A stretch of 64,000 nt of DNA from Clostridia bacterium (GTDB lineage Bacteria; Bacillota; Clostridia; Christensenellales; Aristaeellaceae), in NCBI GenBank assembly GCA_017428385.1, contig JAFRQX010000041.1, positions 48,445-112,444 on the forward strand. The letters run 5' to 3'. Numbering within the stretch: position 1 is the first letter of the stretch; the number at the start of each line of letters is the position of its first letter. The translations under genes were made by a program, and so were the position numbers. Positions 46,165 through 55,206 of this stretch are shown piece after piece. Under the pieces are notes generated by a model. The model was not told where the DNA came from, did not search any database, and worked only from the letters and a program-made list of their open reading frames with translations.

Positions 46165-46199
46165 AATTCAGAATTAAGAATTCAGAATTCAGAATTAAT
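46165..46199 (+). repeat. Heptad array between gyrB and gyrA
   Basis: Units AATTCAG, AATTAAG, AATTCAG, AATTCAG and AATTAAT. No gene-end palindrome is present. Confidence 0.88.
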
Positions 46200-46263
46200 A
46201 CTTCAACAGCGAAAAAAACCATCATGGAATGCACTTGATTTATGAATATATGAGGATTGTGAA

Positions 46264-48822
46264 ATGATTCAAGACAAGCTGATTCCCGTCAATCTGGAAC
46301 AGGAAATGAAAAAGAGCTTCATCGCCTACGCCATGGCGGTGATTGTGGACCGGGCACTCCCGGATGTCCGGGACGGTCTGAAGCCGGTCCATCGCCGGAT
46401 CCTGTACGACATGTCCGAAGAACTGGGCATGACGCCGGACAAACCGACCCGTAAGAGCGCCCGTGTGGTTGGCGACGTTCTGGGTAAATTCCACCCCCAC
46501 GGAGACTCCTCCGTGTACGACGCCATGGTCCGCCTGGCCCAGCCCTTCAACATCCGCTATCCGCTGATTGAAGGCCAGGGTAACTTCGGTTCCGTCGACG
46601 GCGACGGCGCCGCGGCTATGCGTTATACGGAAGCCCGCCTGCAGAAGCTGACCATGCACCTGCTGGACGGTATCGATAAGGATACCGTGGACTTCTACCC
46701 CAACTTTGACGAAACCCTGCAGCAGCCCTCTGTTCTGCCGGCCCGGTTCCCGAACCTGCTGGTGAACGGTTCCAGCGGTATTGCCGTCGGTATGGCGACA
46801 AACATCCCGCCGCACAACCTCACCGAGGTGATCAACGGCGTTATCTGCATGATCGACAATCCGGAATGCACGATTGACGACCTGATGCAGCATATCAAGG
46901 GACCTGATTTCCCAACGGGCGGCCTGATCATGGGCCGCAGCGGCATCCGGGCAGCCTATCATACCGGCCACGGCCGGATTACCGTCCGGGCTAAGACCAA
47001 CGTGGAGGAAATGGGAGGCAACCGCAGCCGCATCATCGTGACTGAGATTCCCTACCAGGTGAACAAGTCCGTCCTGGTCAAGAAGATTGCGGACCTGGTG
47101 CACGAGAAGAAGATCGAAGGCATCAGCGACATCCGGGATGAGTCCAACGACCGCCAGGGTATGCGCATCGTGATTGAACTGAAGCGGGACGTTCAGCCCC
47201 AGGTGGTGCTGAACATGCTGTACAAGCATACCCCCATGCAGGAAAACTTCGGTGCGAACATGCTGGCGCTGGTGGATGGCAAGCCCCAGGTGCTGAACCT
47301 GCGGGAGATGATCTACTACTACCTGGAGCACCAGAAAGACGTAGTAACCCGCCGGACCAGATTTGAACTGAACAAGGCGCAGAACCGCGCGCACATCTTG
47401 GAAGGCCTGCTGAAGGCCCTGGATCATATCAATGAGATCGTTGCGATTATCCGGGCCAGCAAGGATACCAACACCGCCAGGGACGCCCTGATGATGCGCT
47501 TCGAGTTCAGCGAAAAGCAGGCCCAGGCCATTCTGGACATGCGCCTGGCCCGCCTGACCGGCTTGGAACGGGAACGCCTGCAGGAGGAATACGAGGAACT
47601 GGAAAGAACCATTGAACGGCTGACCGCGATCCTGGGTGACGAACACCTGCTGATGGACGTGATCAAGACCGAAATCAGCGAAATCCGGGACAAGTTCGGT
47701 GATGAACGCCGCAGCGAGATGACCATCGCTGAGGACGACATTGATATTGAAGACCTGATCCAGGAAGAAAACATGGTGGTTACCCTGACCCATGAAGGGT
47801 ATGTGAAGCGTGTTTCCTCCTCTGTGTACCGTGCGCAGCACCGCGGCGGACGCGGCGTCTCCGGCATGAACGTGAAGGAAACCGACTACACGACCCAGAT
47901 GTTCGTGGTCAGCACACACCAGGAGATCATGTTCTTCACGAACATGGGCCGGGTGTACAGCCTGAAGTGCTACCAGATTCCGGAAGCCGGACGCCAGGCA
48001 CGCGGCACGGCAATTATCAACCTGCTGCACATTGTGAGCGGGGAGAAGGTTTCCACCATGCTGCCCATGCCGAAGGAGACCGAGGAAGAGCACAACCTGG
48101 TGATGGCAACCCGGAACGGTATGATCAAGAAGACCGCCCTGGAAGAGTTCCGCAACCTGCGCAAGAACGGCCTGATCGCTATTGCGCTGCGGGAGGGTGA
48201 TGAGCTGATCGGCGTCCGGCTGAGCAACGGTGACGATGAGATGCTGGTTTCCACTCGCAAGGGTAAGTGCATCCGCTTCAACGAGCGGCACGTGCGCAAT
48301 GTGGGCCGCAACTCCATCGGCGTGCGCTCCATGAGGATCGCGGAAGGCGATGAAGTGATCGACATCGCAGCGGTTGAACCGGAAACGACCGTGCTGGCAA
48401 TTACCACAAAGGGTTACGGCAAGCGGACCGATCCGGAAGAATACCGTGAGCAGGGCCGCGGCGGTATGGGCGTAAAGGCCATGCAGCTGACCGACAAGAC
48501 CGGCGACCTGGCTGCCCTGATGTTTGTCCACGAGGACGAGGATATCCTGCTGATCACCGATGACGGCACCATTATCCGTGCAAGGGCTGCTGACGTCCGC
48601 CTGTGCGGCCGTTCCACCCAGGGTGTCCGGATCATGAGGCTGGCTGAAGGCAGCACCGTGGTCGGCGTCTGCCGCGCGGAGAAGGAAGAGGAAGCCACGG
48701 AAGAAGAAGCACTCGTTGAAGGCACTGAAGTGACGGAAACGGCTGAAGCCGCGGAAGCCGCTGAAAAGCCTGAAACAGAAGGAACCGTGGAAGGCGCTCC
48801 GGAAGAGAATCCGCAGGAATAA
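46264..48822 (+). CDS. gyrA: DNA gyrase subunit A
   Basis: This 852-residue breakage-reunion subunit has the catalytic Tyr near residue 120 in A-M-R-Y-T-E-A-R. The quinolone-determining stretch H-G-D-S-S-V-Y-D keeps the Ser and Asp of susceptible enzymes. The C-terminal pinwheel (about 500-815) includes a GyrA-box-like Q-H-R-G-G-R-G-V, supporting gyrase over topoisomerase IV. An acidic tail of about 35 residues (Glu/Ala/Thr-rich) ends the protein. It is followed by a strong terminator. Confidence 0.96.
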   Translation: MIQDKLIPVNLEQEMKKSFIAYAMAVIVDRALPDVRDGLKPVHRRILYDMSEELGMTPDKPTRKSARVVGDVLGKFHPHGDSSVYDAMVRLAQPFNIRYPLIEGQGNFGSVDGDGAAAMRYTEARLQKLTMHLLDGIDKDTVDFYPNFDETLQQPSVLPARFPNLLVNGSSGIAVGMATNIPPHNLTEVINGVICMIDNPECTIDDLMQHIKGPDFPTGGLIMGRSGIRAAYHTGHGRITVRAKTNVEEMGGNRSRIIVTEIPYQVNKSVLVKKIADLVHEKKIEGISDIRDESNDRQGMRIVIELKRDVQPQVVLNMLYKHTPMQENFGANMLALVDGKPQVLNLREMIYYYLEHQKDVVTRRTRFELNKAQNRAHILEGLLKALDHINEIVAIIRASKDTNTARDALMMRFEFSEKQAQAILDMRLARLTGLERERLQEEYEELERTIERLTAILGDEHLLMDVIKTEISEIRDKFGDERRSEMTIAEDDIDIEDLIQEENMVVTLTHEGYVKRVSSSVYRAQHRGGRGVSGMNVKETDYTTQMFVVSTHQEIMFFTNMGRVYSLKCYQIPEAGRQARGTAIINLLHIVSGEKVSTMLPMPKETEEEHNLVMATRNGMIKKTALEEFRNLRKNGLIAIALREGDELIGVRLSNGDDEMLVSTRKGKCIRFNERHVRNVGRNSIGVRSMRIAEGDEVIDIAAVEPETTVLAITTKGYGKRTDPEEYREQGRGGMGVKAMQLTDKTGDLAALMFVHEDEDILLITDDGTIIRARAADVRLCGRSTQGVRIMRLAEGSTVVGVCRAEKEEEATEEEALVEGTEVTETAEAAEAAEKPETEGTVEGAPEENPQE

Positions 48823-48834
48823 TAACAGATAAAG

Positions 48835-48874
48835 AAACCTCCGGCTTTCGACAGTGAAAGCCGGAGGTTTTTTC
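48835..48874 (+). terminator. gyrA terminator
   Basis: The stem AAACCTCCGGCTTTC pairs with GAAAGCCGGAGGTTT around GACAGT, followed by a T-rich run. Confidence 0.93.
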
Positions 48875-48928
48875 TTATAATATCCGGATTTGTTATGGTG
48901 AGAGGCAGGGAATCGTTCCCTGTCTTTT

Positions 48929-49135
48929 TCAGAAATAGAAGATATCTTCAAATTTCTTATCCAGGGCGACGCACAGGATCAACGCCAGCTTTGCCGTCGG
49001 GCAGAACTGGCCGGTTTCGATGGAACTGATGGTGTTGCGGGAAACGCCGACCAGTTCAGCCAGACCGGCCTGGGAGAGGCCTTTTTCCGTGCGGATTTCC
49101 TTGAGCTTGTTTTTCAGGATCAGCTGCTCGTTCAT
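48929..49135 (-). CDS. XRE-family (Cro/CI-like) transcriptional regulator
   Basis: This 68-residue single-domain helix-turn-helix repressor has K-G-L-S-Q-A-G-L-A-E-L-V-G-V-S-R-N-T-I as the recognition unit (about residues 18-36). ATG 49135 has AGGAGG upstream. It is the second gene of a pair with the DUF6442-like membrane protein (11-bp gap), a common Bacillota arrangement. Two near-identical palindromes at the shared promoter are probably its operators, giving autorepression. Confidence 0.9.
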   Translation of the reverse strand: MNEQLILKNKLKEIRTEKGLSQAGLAELVGVSRNTISSIETGQFCPTAKLALILCVALDKKFEDIFYF

Positions 49136-49146
49136 AAACGGCCTCC

Positions 49147-49467
49147 TTATTTTGTCAGCTGGATGATCCAGCCGGCCAGGCAAGCCAGGGCACCCAGCCC
49201 GTAGAGGATTGTGAAAATCAGCTCGTGCTTTTTATGCAGCTTCATGTACTTATAACCGAAGACAGCAGCAGACCCAGCAAGAATAGAAAAGCAGATATCG
49301 TAGCTCATGATTCCCTTTGTGATGGCGGTGATTACCATCGCGGCGGACAGCAGCAGGATGATGACGACCCAGCCAACCTGCATGCTGTTTTTTGATATTT
49401 CCAGGTTGACCATATCCATACCACGGTTTTCAAGTTTGCTCTTTGCAAGAATCTCTTCCTTATTCAT
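49147..49467 (-). CDS. Small membrane protein, DUF6442-like, paired with XRE regulator
   Basis: This 106-residue protein starts M-N-K-E-E-I-L-A-K-S and has three or four hydrophobic segments (about residues 30-50, 53-70 and 82-103) with a conserved Y-K-Y-M-K-L-H-K-K-H-E-L turn. It resembles the DUF6442 group, which is usually encoded beside a small XRE regulator; the function is unknown. ATG 49467 has AAAGGAGG upstream. An upstream extension of 25 codons covers the operators and is not used. Confidence 0.75.
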   Translation of the reverse strand: MNKEEILAKSKLENRGMDMVNLEISKNSMQVGWVVIILLLSAAMVITAITKGIMSYDICFSILAGSAAVFGYKYMKLHKKHELIFTILYGLGALACLAGWIIQLTK

Positions 49468-49488
49468 CAGTGAAGACCTCCTTTGATT

Positions 49489-49542
49489 TGCCAAGTATAC
49501 TTGGCACGATGTAAGCATACCACTGCCAAGTATACTTGTCAA
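49489..49542 (-). promoter_or_regulatory. Promoter and twin operators of the XRE-DUF6442 pair
   Basis: On the minus strand, TTGACA-N17-TATGCT (49514-49542). A perfect 18-bp palindrome TGCCAAGTATACTTGGCA (49489-49506) lies at the start-site region. A second copy with one altered end base (49524-49541) lies in the spacer overlapping the -35. Centres are 35 bp apart. Both sites are placed to block RNA polymerase. Confidence 0.9.
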
Positions 49543-49631
49543 GCTTTTGGAAAAAGTTTTTCATAATGATCTTATACCTGTCCAAACGACGGTTTCTCCG
49601 GCGGAGGGTTATTGTGAAATCTGATCAATTC

Positions 49632-49664
49632 TTAAGGTTCATTTTAAGTTTGTCCGATATAGTG
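49632..49664 (+). promoter_or_regulatory. Possible response-regulator direct repeats before the macA-like gene
   Basis: TTAAG occurs at 49632 and 49644 (12 bp apart) within TTAAGGTTCATTTTAAG, followed by a -10-like TATAGT at about 49659-49664. The layout resembles OmpR-family sites upstream of efflux operons. No two-component genes are in the window. Confidence 0.4.
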
Positions 49665-49707
49665 CTTTACGGAACCAAGGCACGTTTATGGAAAGGATGA
49701 CCGAGAA

Positions 49708-50862
49708 ATGACAGAAATACTCGAAAAAAGTACGGCAGCGGAAAATGAAGAAGTGAAGGCTGCCGCTGAGAAGCCGGAAGGAAAAAAGAAAAAGAAAAGC
49801 CGGAAAAAGAAGATCATAAAGCGGCTGATCTGGCTGGTGATTATCCTTCTGGTGCTGGGTGTGGCACTCTGGTCTGTGATCAGCAAGCTGCAGTCAGAAT
49901 ACAGAATCACTTTCGATCCGTATACTGCCACCACCGGCAGTATCTCCAATTCGCTGTCCTTTACCGGCAGCATGCAGCTGATCAACAGCGCGAACTATAC
50001 GTCTTCCGAAGACACCAAGGTCCGTGAGATCTATGTGGCTGAAGGTGACAAGGTCAGCGAGGGAGACAAGCTGATGCGCCTGTACGGCGGGGAAACGATT
50101 GAGGCGGAATTTGACGGAACCGTCAGCTCCATCGACGTGGCGAAGGGCGACGAAGTGAAATCCGGCGACAGCCTGCTGACGGTGGCGGATTTTGACCACA
50201 TGAAGGTTTCCGTCCGCATTGGTGAAAGCAACATCGGCCAGGTGGCCAAGGGACAGAACTGCCGTGTGGCGGTTTCCTCTGCCGGCGCGACTTTCGACGC
50301 CGTGATTGATAAGATCGATTATGTGTCCTATACCGGCAACAACGTGGCCTATTACACAGGCACGGTGAACGTGGACACATCGACAGCCGACAATATCTGG
50401 CCGGGTATGCAGGCAACCGTTACCGTACCGCTGGAAGAGGCGCAGAACGTGACCGTGCTGAAGATGGACGCGCTGAGCACCGCACGGAATAACACTGCCT
50501 ATGTTTATAAGGAAAACGAGAACGGCGAGATGGAAGAAGTGACGGTAACCGTCGGCGTGAGCAACGGCAACTATGTGGAAATCAAAGACGGCGTAACAGC
50601 CGGCGAAACTGTGTATAAGATCGCTGAGAAGGAAGAAGAAGCCACCGGCCTGGCGGCCCTGTTCTCCGGCATATTCACCAACCGCCAGGTGAACCGTCCC
50701 AACCGGAACCGGAACAGCCAGGGCGGTACCAATGAATTTGACTTCAGCAACATGCCGGATATGAGCAGCTTCCCGGGCGGCGGGAGCGGATTCCCCGGCG
50801 GTGGCAGCAGCGGTGGCAGCGGCGGCAGCGGATTCCCGGGCGGCGGATCACGGGGGAACTGA
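49708..50862 (+). CDS. MacA-like membrane-fusion (adaptor) protein
   Basis: This 384-residue HlyD/MacA-family protein has a basic Lys-rich N terminus and one membrane segment (about residues 36-58). A lipoyl-like domain follows (E-G-D-K-V-S-E-G-D and later A-K-G-D-E-V-K-S-G-D), then beta-barrel domains. The tail of about 30 residues is Gly/Ser/Pro-rich. Unlike Gram-negative MacA there is almost no alpha-hairpin, as in other Bacillota homologues. RBS AAAGGATG is upstream. The ATPase gene starts 2 bp after its stop, so it is an exporter accessory. Confidence 0.88.
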   Translation: MTEILEKSTAAENEEVKAAAEKPEGKKKKKSRKKKIIKRLIWLVIILLVLGVALWSVISKLQSEYRITFDPYTATTGSISNSLSFTGSMQLINSANYTSSEDTKVREIYVAEGDKVSEGDKLMRLYGGETIEAEFDGTVSSIDVAKGDEVKSGDSLLTVADFDHMKVSVRIGESNIGQVAKGQNCRVAVSSAGATFDAVIDKIDYVSYTGNNVAYYTGTVNVDTSTADNIWPGMQATVTVPLEEAQNVTVLKMDALSTARNNTAYVYKENENGEMEEVTVTVGVSNGNYVEIKDGVTAGETVYKIAEKEEEATGLAALFSGIFTNRQVNRPNRNRNSQGGTNEFDFSNMPDMSSFPGGGSGFPGGGSSGGSGGSGFPGGGSRGN

Positions 50863-50864
50863 CG

Positions 50865-51560
50865 ATGGCAGAAGAAGTATTCTTCCGTATGCGGGAGATT
50901 GACAAGATCTATCCGCTGGAGGGGGAGAACGTCCACGCACTGAAAAAGGTATCCCTGAGCCTGGAAGAAGGGGAATACCTGTCCGTGCTGGGCCCTTCCG
51001 GCAGCGGAAAGACCACATTGATGAATATTATCGGGTGCCTGGATACCCCCACCTCCGGTGAATATACCCTGCGGGGACGGGAAGTGGAGGATATGGACGA
51101 GCAGGAACTGGCGGAACTAAGGAACCGGGAGATCGGTTTTATCTTCCAGAATTCCCAGCTGCTGCCCAGGCTGACAGCCCGTAAGAATGTGGAACTGCCC
51201 CTGATTTATGCCGGCATCCGGCCGAAAGAACGTCGGGAACGGGCAGAAGCTATGCTGGAACGCGTTGGGCTGAAAGACCGAATGGATCATCTGCCCAGCC
51301 AGCTTTCCGGCGGCCAGCAGCAGCGCGTGGCTATCGCGAGGGCAATGGTAGGCAATCCCTCCATTCTGCTGGCGGACGAACCCACCGGCGCCCTGGACCA
51401 GAAAACAGGCGCACAGATTATGCAGCTGTTCCGGGAACTGAACGAGGAGAATCGTACGGTCATTATGATTACCCACGACCTTAAGATTGCCTCCAATGCC
51501 CGGCGGGTAGTGCACATTATAGATGGTGAAATTACGGAAGGAGGTCTGCAGGATGCTTAA
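50865..51560 (+). CDS. MacB/LolD-type ABC exporter ATPase
   Basis: This 231-residue ATPase has Walker A G-P-S-G-S-G-K-T (near residue 42), the signature L-S-G-G-Q-Q-Q-R (near 145) and Walker B I-L-L-A-D-E-P (near 165), followed by the LolD-type T-G-A-L-D. It would drive the permease that overlaps its 3' end by 8 bp. MacB-type exporters move peptides, antibiotics or envelope molecules by a mechanotransmission mechanism; the substrate is unknown here. Confidence 0.94.
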   Translation: MAEEVFFRMREIDKIYPLEGENVHALKKVSLSLEEGEYLSVLGPSGSGKTTLMNIIGCLDTPTSGEYTLRGREVEDMDEQELAELRNREIGFIFQNSQLLPRLTARKNVELPLIYAGIRPKERRERAEAMLERVGLKDRMDHLPSQLSGGQQQRVAIARAMVGNPSILLADEPTGALDQKTGAQIMQLFRELNEENRTVIMITHDLKIASNARRVVHIIDGEITEGGLQDA

Positions 51561-52764
51561 ATCCTTCCGAAAACGAATGGTAATGATCCGGGAAAGCATT
51601 GTAATGGCGCTGGATAACATCCGGAGCAACAAGGTGCGTTCCTTCCTGACCCTGCTGGGTATCATGATCGGCGTTATGGCGGTTATTACGCTGATTTCCA
51701 CGGTATCCGGCGTATCCGGTACCATTTCCTCTTCCTTCTCGAGCATGGGCGTCGGTACCCTGACGGTGAGCGTATCGGGCAGCGACCTGAAGAGCGGCAT
51801 GACGCCGGAAGACCTGCAGGTGATTACGGACCTGGAGAATGTGGACGGTGTGGTGCCGAGCATCAGCCTGAACGGCCGGGTCTCCTACGGGAACGACGTG
51901 CAGACCGGTATTTCCGTTTCAGGCCGGAACGCATATTACTTCATCCTGAATGAGGAGATGATCATCCAGGGACGGAGCCTGAACTTTATTGACGACGACA
52001 ACAGCAGCTATGTCTGCGTGATCAGCCAGGAGATTGTGGATGAATTCTTCCTGGGCGTGAATCCCATCGGTGAAACCCTGTATGTCTCAGGACTGCCCTT
52101 CACGATTGTGGGCCGGTACGAAGAAGACAGCGGCGGAGGCGTCGCCTCCATCTTCAGCGGTTCGCCGGCGGTCATGATTCCTTACACCACGGCCATGAAG
52201 GTGAATAACTCCACCGATATCAACTCCTTCACCGTATACCTGAAGGAAGGAGCAGATTCAACCGAGGCAAAGCAGGAAATTGAAGACGCCATGGACGTGC
52301 TGTTCGACTTTGAAGAAGATTGCTTCACGGTTTCCTCCATGGAAAGCATTGAAGAAACCATGAACACGATGACCACGATGCTGAGTTCGCTGCTGGCAGG
52401 TATTGCCTCCATCGCACTGCTGGTGGGCGGTATCGGCATCATGAACATGATGCTGACCACCGTGACGGAACGGACGGGCGAGATCGGCCTGAAGAAGGCG
52501 CTGGGCGCCGTGCCGGGCCAGATTCAGATGCAGTTCCTGCTGGAAAGCTTCCTGCTTTCGATGATCGGAGGCCTGCTGGGGGTTGTTTTCGGCCTGGCGC
52601 TGTCCTTCGGATTGTGCCGGATGCTGGGTACGAGCTTCGTGCTGAACGTCGGCGCCATTATCCTGGGCGTGGGTTTCTCAGCAGCGGTCGGTATCATCTT
52701 CGGCTGGGCACCCGCCAGAAAGGCAAGCCGGCTGAATCCCATTGACGCGCTGCGCGCGGTATAA
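51553..52764 (+). CDS. MacB-type ABC exporter permease (FtsX domain)
   Basis: This 403-residue permease has one N-terminal membrane segment (about residues 25-50), a large periplasm-like domain (about 55-275), and three C-terminal segments with the FtsX-type motif (G-I-G-I-M-N-M-M-L...R-T-x-E-I-G-L-x-K-A-L-G-A). ATG 51553 has GGAGG upstream and overlaps the ATPase gene. A heptad array follows the stop and the next gene is a second adaptor. Confidence 0.93.
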   Translation: MLKSFRKRMVMIRESIVMALDNIRSNKVRSFLTLLGIMIGVMAVITLISTVSGVSGTISSSFSSMGVGTLTVSVSGSDLKSGMTPEDLQVITDLENVDGVVPSISLNGRVSYGNDVQTGISVSGRNAYYFILNEEMIIQGRSLNFIDDDNSSYVCVISQEIVDEFFLGVNPIGETLYVSGLPFTIVGRYEEDSGGGVASIFSGSPAVMIPYTTAMKVNNSTDINSFTVYLKEGADSTEAKQEIEDAMDVLFDFEEDCFTVSSMESIEETMNTMTTMLSSLLAGIASIALLVGGIGIMNMMLTTVTERTGEIGLKKALGAVPGQIQMQFLLESFLLSMIGGLLGVVFGLALSFGLCRMLGTSFVLNVGAIILGVGFSAAVGIIFGWAPARKASRLNPIDALRAV

Positions 52765-52769
52765 AGATC

Positions 52770-52804
52770 AATTAACAATGAATAATTAACAATGAACAAT
52801 TAAA
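52770..52804 (+). repeat. Heptad array after the MacB-type permease
   Basis: Units AATTAAC, AATGAAT, AATTAAC, AATGAAC and AATTAAA. No gene-end palindrome is present. Confidence 0.88.
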
Positions 52805-52835
52805 AGTGATTCTACGGATAAGGAGAAAACCAACA

Positions 52836-53906
52836 ATGAAGACTATGAAACGATTTGCGGCTGTTGTTTTTGCTCTGATGCTGGTGGCAGGCGCTGCCTG
52901 TGCAGATACCCTGACCCTGAACGGGACGGTGGAAGCCGGCCTGACCATACCGGTTTATGCCCCTATCGGCGGCACGGTGGATGAAGTATGCGTGGAAAAG
53001 GGAATGCATGTTTCCGCAGGGGATATCCTGTTCAGCTACCGGACGGAAAAGACCTATGCCTCCGGGGATGGCGTTGTGACGGGCGTATTCGCCAAGGCCG
53101 GAGACGATGCTGAGATCGTGACGGAGCAGTATGGCGCGGATCTGTATATTGAAGGTACCACTATTTACTCTGTCAGCGCCAGCACTTCCAAAGCCTACAG
53201 CTCCGCGGAAACGACCATTGTACACACGGGTGAAACAGTGTATCTGCTCTGCCGGACGGACGCGAAGCGCTATGGCACGGGCATCATTACCACGGTGGAT
53301 GGCACCAGCTATACCGTGCATGTGACGGAAGGCAACTTCATCATCGGCGACTCGGTTACCGTGTTCCGGGACAGCGCCTATACGGAAAAACAAAGGCTGG
53401 GCCGCGGCTCGGTTTCCCGGGTAAATCCGACGGCTGTGACCGGGACCGGCGCGGTGGTCAGCGTGGCTGTGCAGGACGGAGACGAGGTGAAACGCGGCGA
53501 CCTGCTGATGGAAACCCTGAGCGGCACCTTTGAAGGCTATGAAATGACCGGCACGTCTGTGACGGCGGAGGAAGAAGGCGTCATTGTCTCCACTTCCGCG
53601 GATGCCGGAACCACCGTCACCAAGGGAGACATTGTGGTGCAGATTGCCCCGGTCAGCGGCATGCGGGTGGAAGCGGCCATTACGGCGGACGACCGGCAGG
53701 CGCTGAAGGCCGGCGACAAAGTGATTATCGAACTGGAATCGGACGAGAGTATCTCCTATGAAGGCACTGTCCGGTATATTACCGAAATGCCTGAAGAAGA
53801 TACGGAAGAGACCACCTACAAGGCTGTGATTGACTTCAAGCCGGATGAGAACGTGTACTTCGGCATGCCTGTGGTGGTAACCACACCCGAAGCAGTGCAG
53901 GAATAA
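52836..53906 (+). CDS. Second adaptor-like secreted protein (HlyD/lipoyl-domain)
   Basis: This 356-residue protein has a cleavable signal peptide (A-C-A before D-T-L, residue about 23) rather than a membrane anchor. It contains two lipoyl-like half-motifs (E-K-G-M-H-V-S-A-G-D near 50, and Q-D-G-D-E-V-K-R-G-D near 220) and a beta-barrel-like C terminus, as in efflux adaptor proteins. Residues 105-200 form an inserted domain. It is probably co-transcribed with the MacAB-like genes. A second soluble adaptor in a three-gene exporter unit is not common. RBS AAGGAG is upstream. Confidence 0.8.
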   Translation: MKTMKRFAAVVFALMLVAGAACADTLTLNGTVEAGLTIPVYAPIGGTVDEVCVEKGMHVSAGDILFSYRTEKTYASGDGVVTGVFAKAGDDAEIVTEQYGADLYIEGTTIYSVSASTSKAYSSAETTIVHTGETVYLLCRTDAKRYGTGIITTVDGTSYTVHVTEGNFIIGDSVTVFRDSAYTEKQRLGRGSVSRVNPTAVTGTGAVVSVAVQDGDEVKRGDLLMETLSGTFEGYEMTGTSVTAEEEGVIVSTSADAGTTVTKGDIVVQIAPVSGMRVEAAITADDRQALKAGDKVIIELESDESISYEGTVRYITEMPEEDTEETTYKAVIDFKPDENVYFGMPVVVTTPEAVQE

Positions 53907-53944
53907 GCAAGACTGTATTTCTTCTGCATCTGAAAAAGCTTTTC

Positions 53945-53973
53945 TTGCCAGACACGGGGACTGGTGATAGAAT
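53945..53973 (+). promoter_or_regulatory. Promoter of the aromatic amino-acid operon
   Basis: TTGCCA-N17-TAGAAT with an extended TG one base before the -10. A 6-bp inverted repeat CACGGG/CCCGTG brackets the -10. Transcription would start near 53980, 40 nt before the leader peptide. Confidence 0.82.
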
Positions 53974-54019
53974 ACCCGTGAATTCAATCACTGCGCAATA
54001 CGCGCGGAAAGGGCAGACC

Positions 54020-54076
54020 ATGCGGCAGGCTTACGGGTACTATTACTATTACTTTACCTTTACGAAGACAGTCTGA
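54020..54076 (+). CDS. Tyr/Phe-rich leader peptide of the aromatic operon
   Basis: An 18-codon open frame encodes MRQAYGYYYYYFTFTKTV: six Tyr (five in a row) and two Phe. It has the RBS GGAAAGGG 6-7 bp upstream and lies 40 nt after the promoter. It has no plausible function as a product; as in E. coli pheL, ribosome stalling at the Tyr/Phe codons would report scarcity of charged tRNA-Tyr and tRNA-Phe. The end of the coding stretch (TTACCTT, 54054-54060) can pair with AAGGTAA (54080-54086), giving a hairpin that a stalled ribosome would disrupt. A terminator lies at 54122. It was found by reading the leader; it is too short for routine gene calling. Confidence 0.88.
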   Translation: MRQAYGYYYYYFTFTKTV

Positions 54077-54121
54077 GGTAAGGTAATTTTGCCGCGCAGG
54101 TTTTCCCATGAGGGTAAACAT

Positions 54122-54153
54122 CAGGGCTCGCAGAATTACTGCGGGCCCTGTTT
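54122..54153 (+). terminator. Attenuator terminator before DAHP synthase
   Basis: The stem CAGGGCTCGCAG pairs with CTGCGGGCCCTG (12 bp, one G-T pair, 5-nt loop) and is followed by TTTCATT. It sits between the leader peptide and the first structural gene, 25 nt before its start codon, so it must be conditional. Another small hairpin (54104-54118) lies between. The precise antiterminator pairing is not resolved. Confidence 0.85.
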
Positions 54154-54177
54154 CATTGAGGAAGGAGCAGAAGAAAA

Positions 54178-55182
54178 ATGATTATCGCACTGAAGAAGGA
54201 TATCCGGCAGGAAGAAAAAGAGCACCTGATTTCCTGGCTGGAAAGCTATGGCGTACGGACCCATGTTTCCGAGGGTGAATACCAGACAGTGATCGGCCTG
54301 GTGGGCGATACCACACGGATCGATACGGACCTGATCAGCGGACTGGACATTGTCCAGAGCGTAACCCGGATTTCCGAACCCTTCAAGAAGGCTAACCGGA
54401 AGTTCCATCCGGACGACACAGTGGTCCGGGTGACGGATCAGGTGGCTTTTGGCGGCGGCAACTTCCAGATCATTGCCGGCCCCTGCTCCGTGGAAACTGA
54501 AGACCAGGTGGAAACCATCGCCAAGGCGGTGAAGGAGAGCGGAGCGGGTATGCTCCGGGGCGGCGCTTTCAAGCCCCGTACTTCTCCCTATGATTTCCAG
54601 GGCCTTCACGGGGAAGGTATCCGGATCCTGCTGGAGGTTAAAAAGCGGACCGGTATGCCGATCATCACCGAGATCATGGACATCGGTCATCTGCCCCTGT
54701 TTGAGCAGGTGGACGTGATCCAGGTCGGCGCCCGGAACATGCAGAACTTTGAACTGCTGAAGGAGCTGGGCCGGATCAGGAAGCCTGTGCTCCTCAAGCG
54801 CGGCCTGGCGAACAACATCAAGGAGCTGCTGATGAGCGCCGAGTACATCATGGCCGGCGGCAACGAGCAGATCATCCTCTGCGAGCGCGGCGTCCGGACC
54901 TTCGAAACCTATACCCGGAACACGCTGGACCTGTCCGCGGTGGCGGTGCTGCATGAACTGAGCCACCTGCCGGTGGTGGTGGACCCGAGCCACGCGACCG
55001 GCGCGGCACGGTATGTGAAACCCATGGCCATGGCCGCAGCGGCCTGCGGCGCGGACGGCCTGATGATTGAAGTACACAACGATCCGAAACACGCCCTGTG
55101 TGACGGGCCCCAGAGCCTGACGCCGGAACAGTTTGACGACGTGGCAAAGGCGGTCATGAAGATCCGCAAAGCACTGGTGTAA
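54178..55182 (+). CDS. aroF: 3-deoxy-7-phosphoheptulonate (DAHP) synthase
   Basis: This 334-residue type I beta enzyme catalyses the first step of the shikimate pathway from PEP and erythrose 4-phosphate. The N-terminal ferredoxin-like domain (about residues 1-70) is the Tyr/Phe-binding regulatory domain of the Thermotoga-type enzyme, so feedback control is likely. The barrel has G-P-C-S-V-E (near residue 100), G-G-A-F-K-P-R-T-S-P-Y and the late D-P-S-H-A-T-G. RBS GAAGGAG is upstream. It is the first structural gene after the attenuator. Confidence 0.96.
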   Translation: MIIALKKDIRQEEKEHLISWLESYGVRTHVSEGEYQTVIGLVGDTTRIDTDLISGLDIVQSVTRISEPFKKANRKFHPDDTVVRVTDQVAFGGGNFQIIAGPCSVETEDQVETIAKAVKESGAGMLRGGAFKPRTSPYDFQGLHGEGIRILLEVKKRTGMPIITEIMDIGHLPLFEQVDVIQVGARNMQNFELLKELGRIRKPVLLKRGLANNIKELLMSAEYIMAGGNEQIILCERGVRTFETYTRNTLDLSAVAVLHELSHLPVVVDPSHATGAARYVKPMAMAAAACGADGLMIEVHNDPKHALCDGPQSLTPEQFDDVAKAVMKIRKALV

Positions 55183-55206
55183 GACTGACGCCGGAGGAAG
55201 AAAGAG

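Noticed and set aside
46240..48951. A 903-codon frame antisense to gyrA
   Set aside because: Shadow of gyrA, rich in His, Gln, Leu and Val from reversed common codons; no motif.
53974..54177. T-box riboswitch before DAHP synthase
   Set aside because: No T-box consensus (TGGNACCGCG) and no stem I; a Tyr/Phe-rich reading frame explains the leader better.
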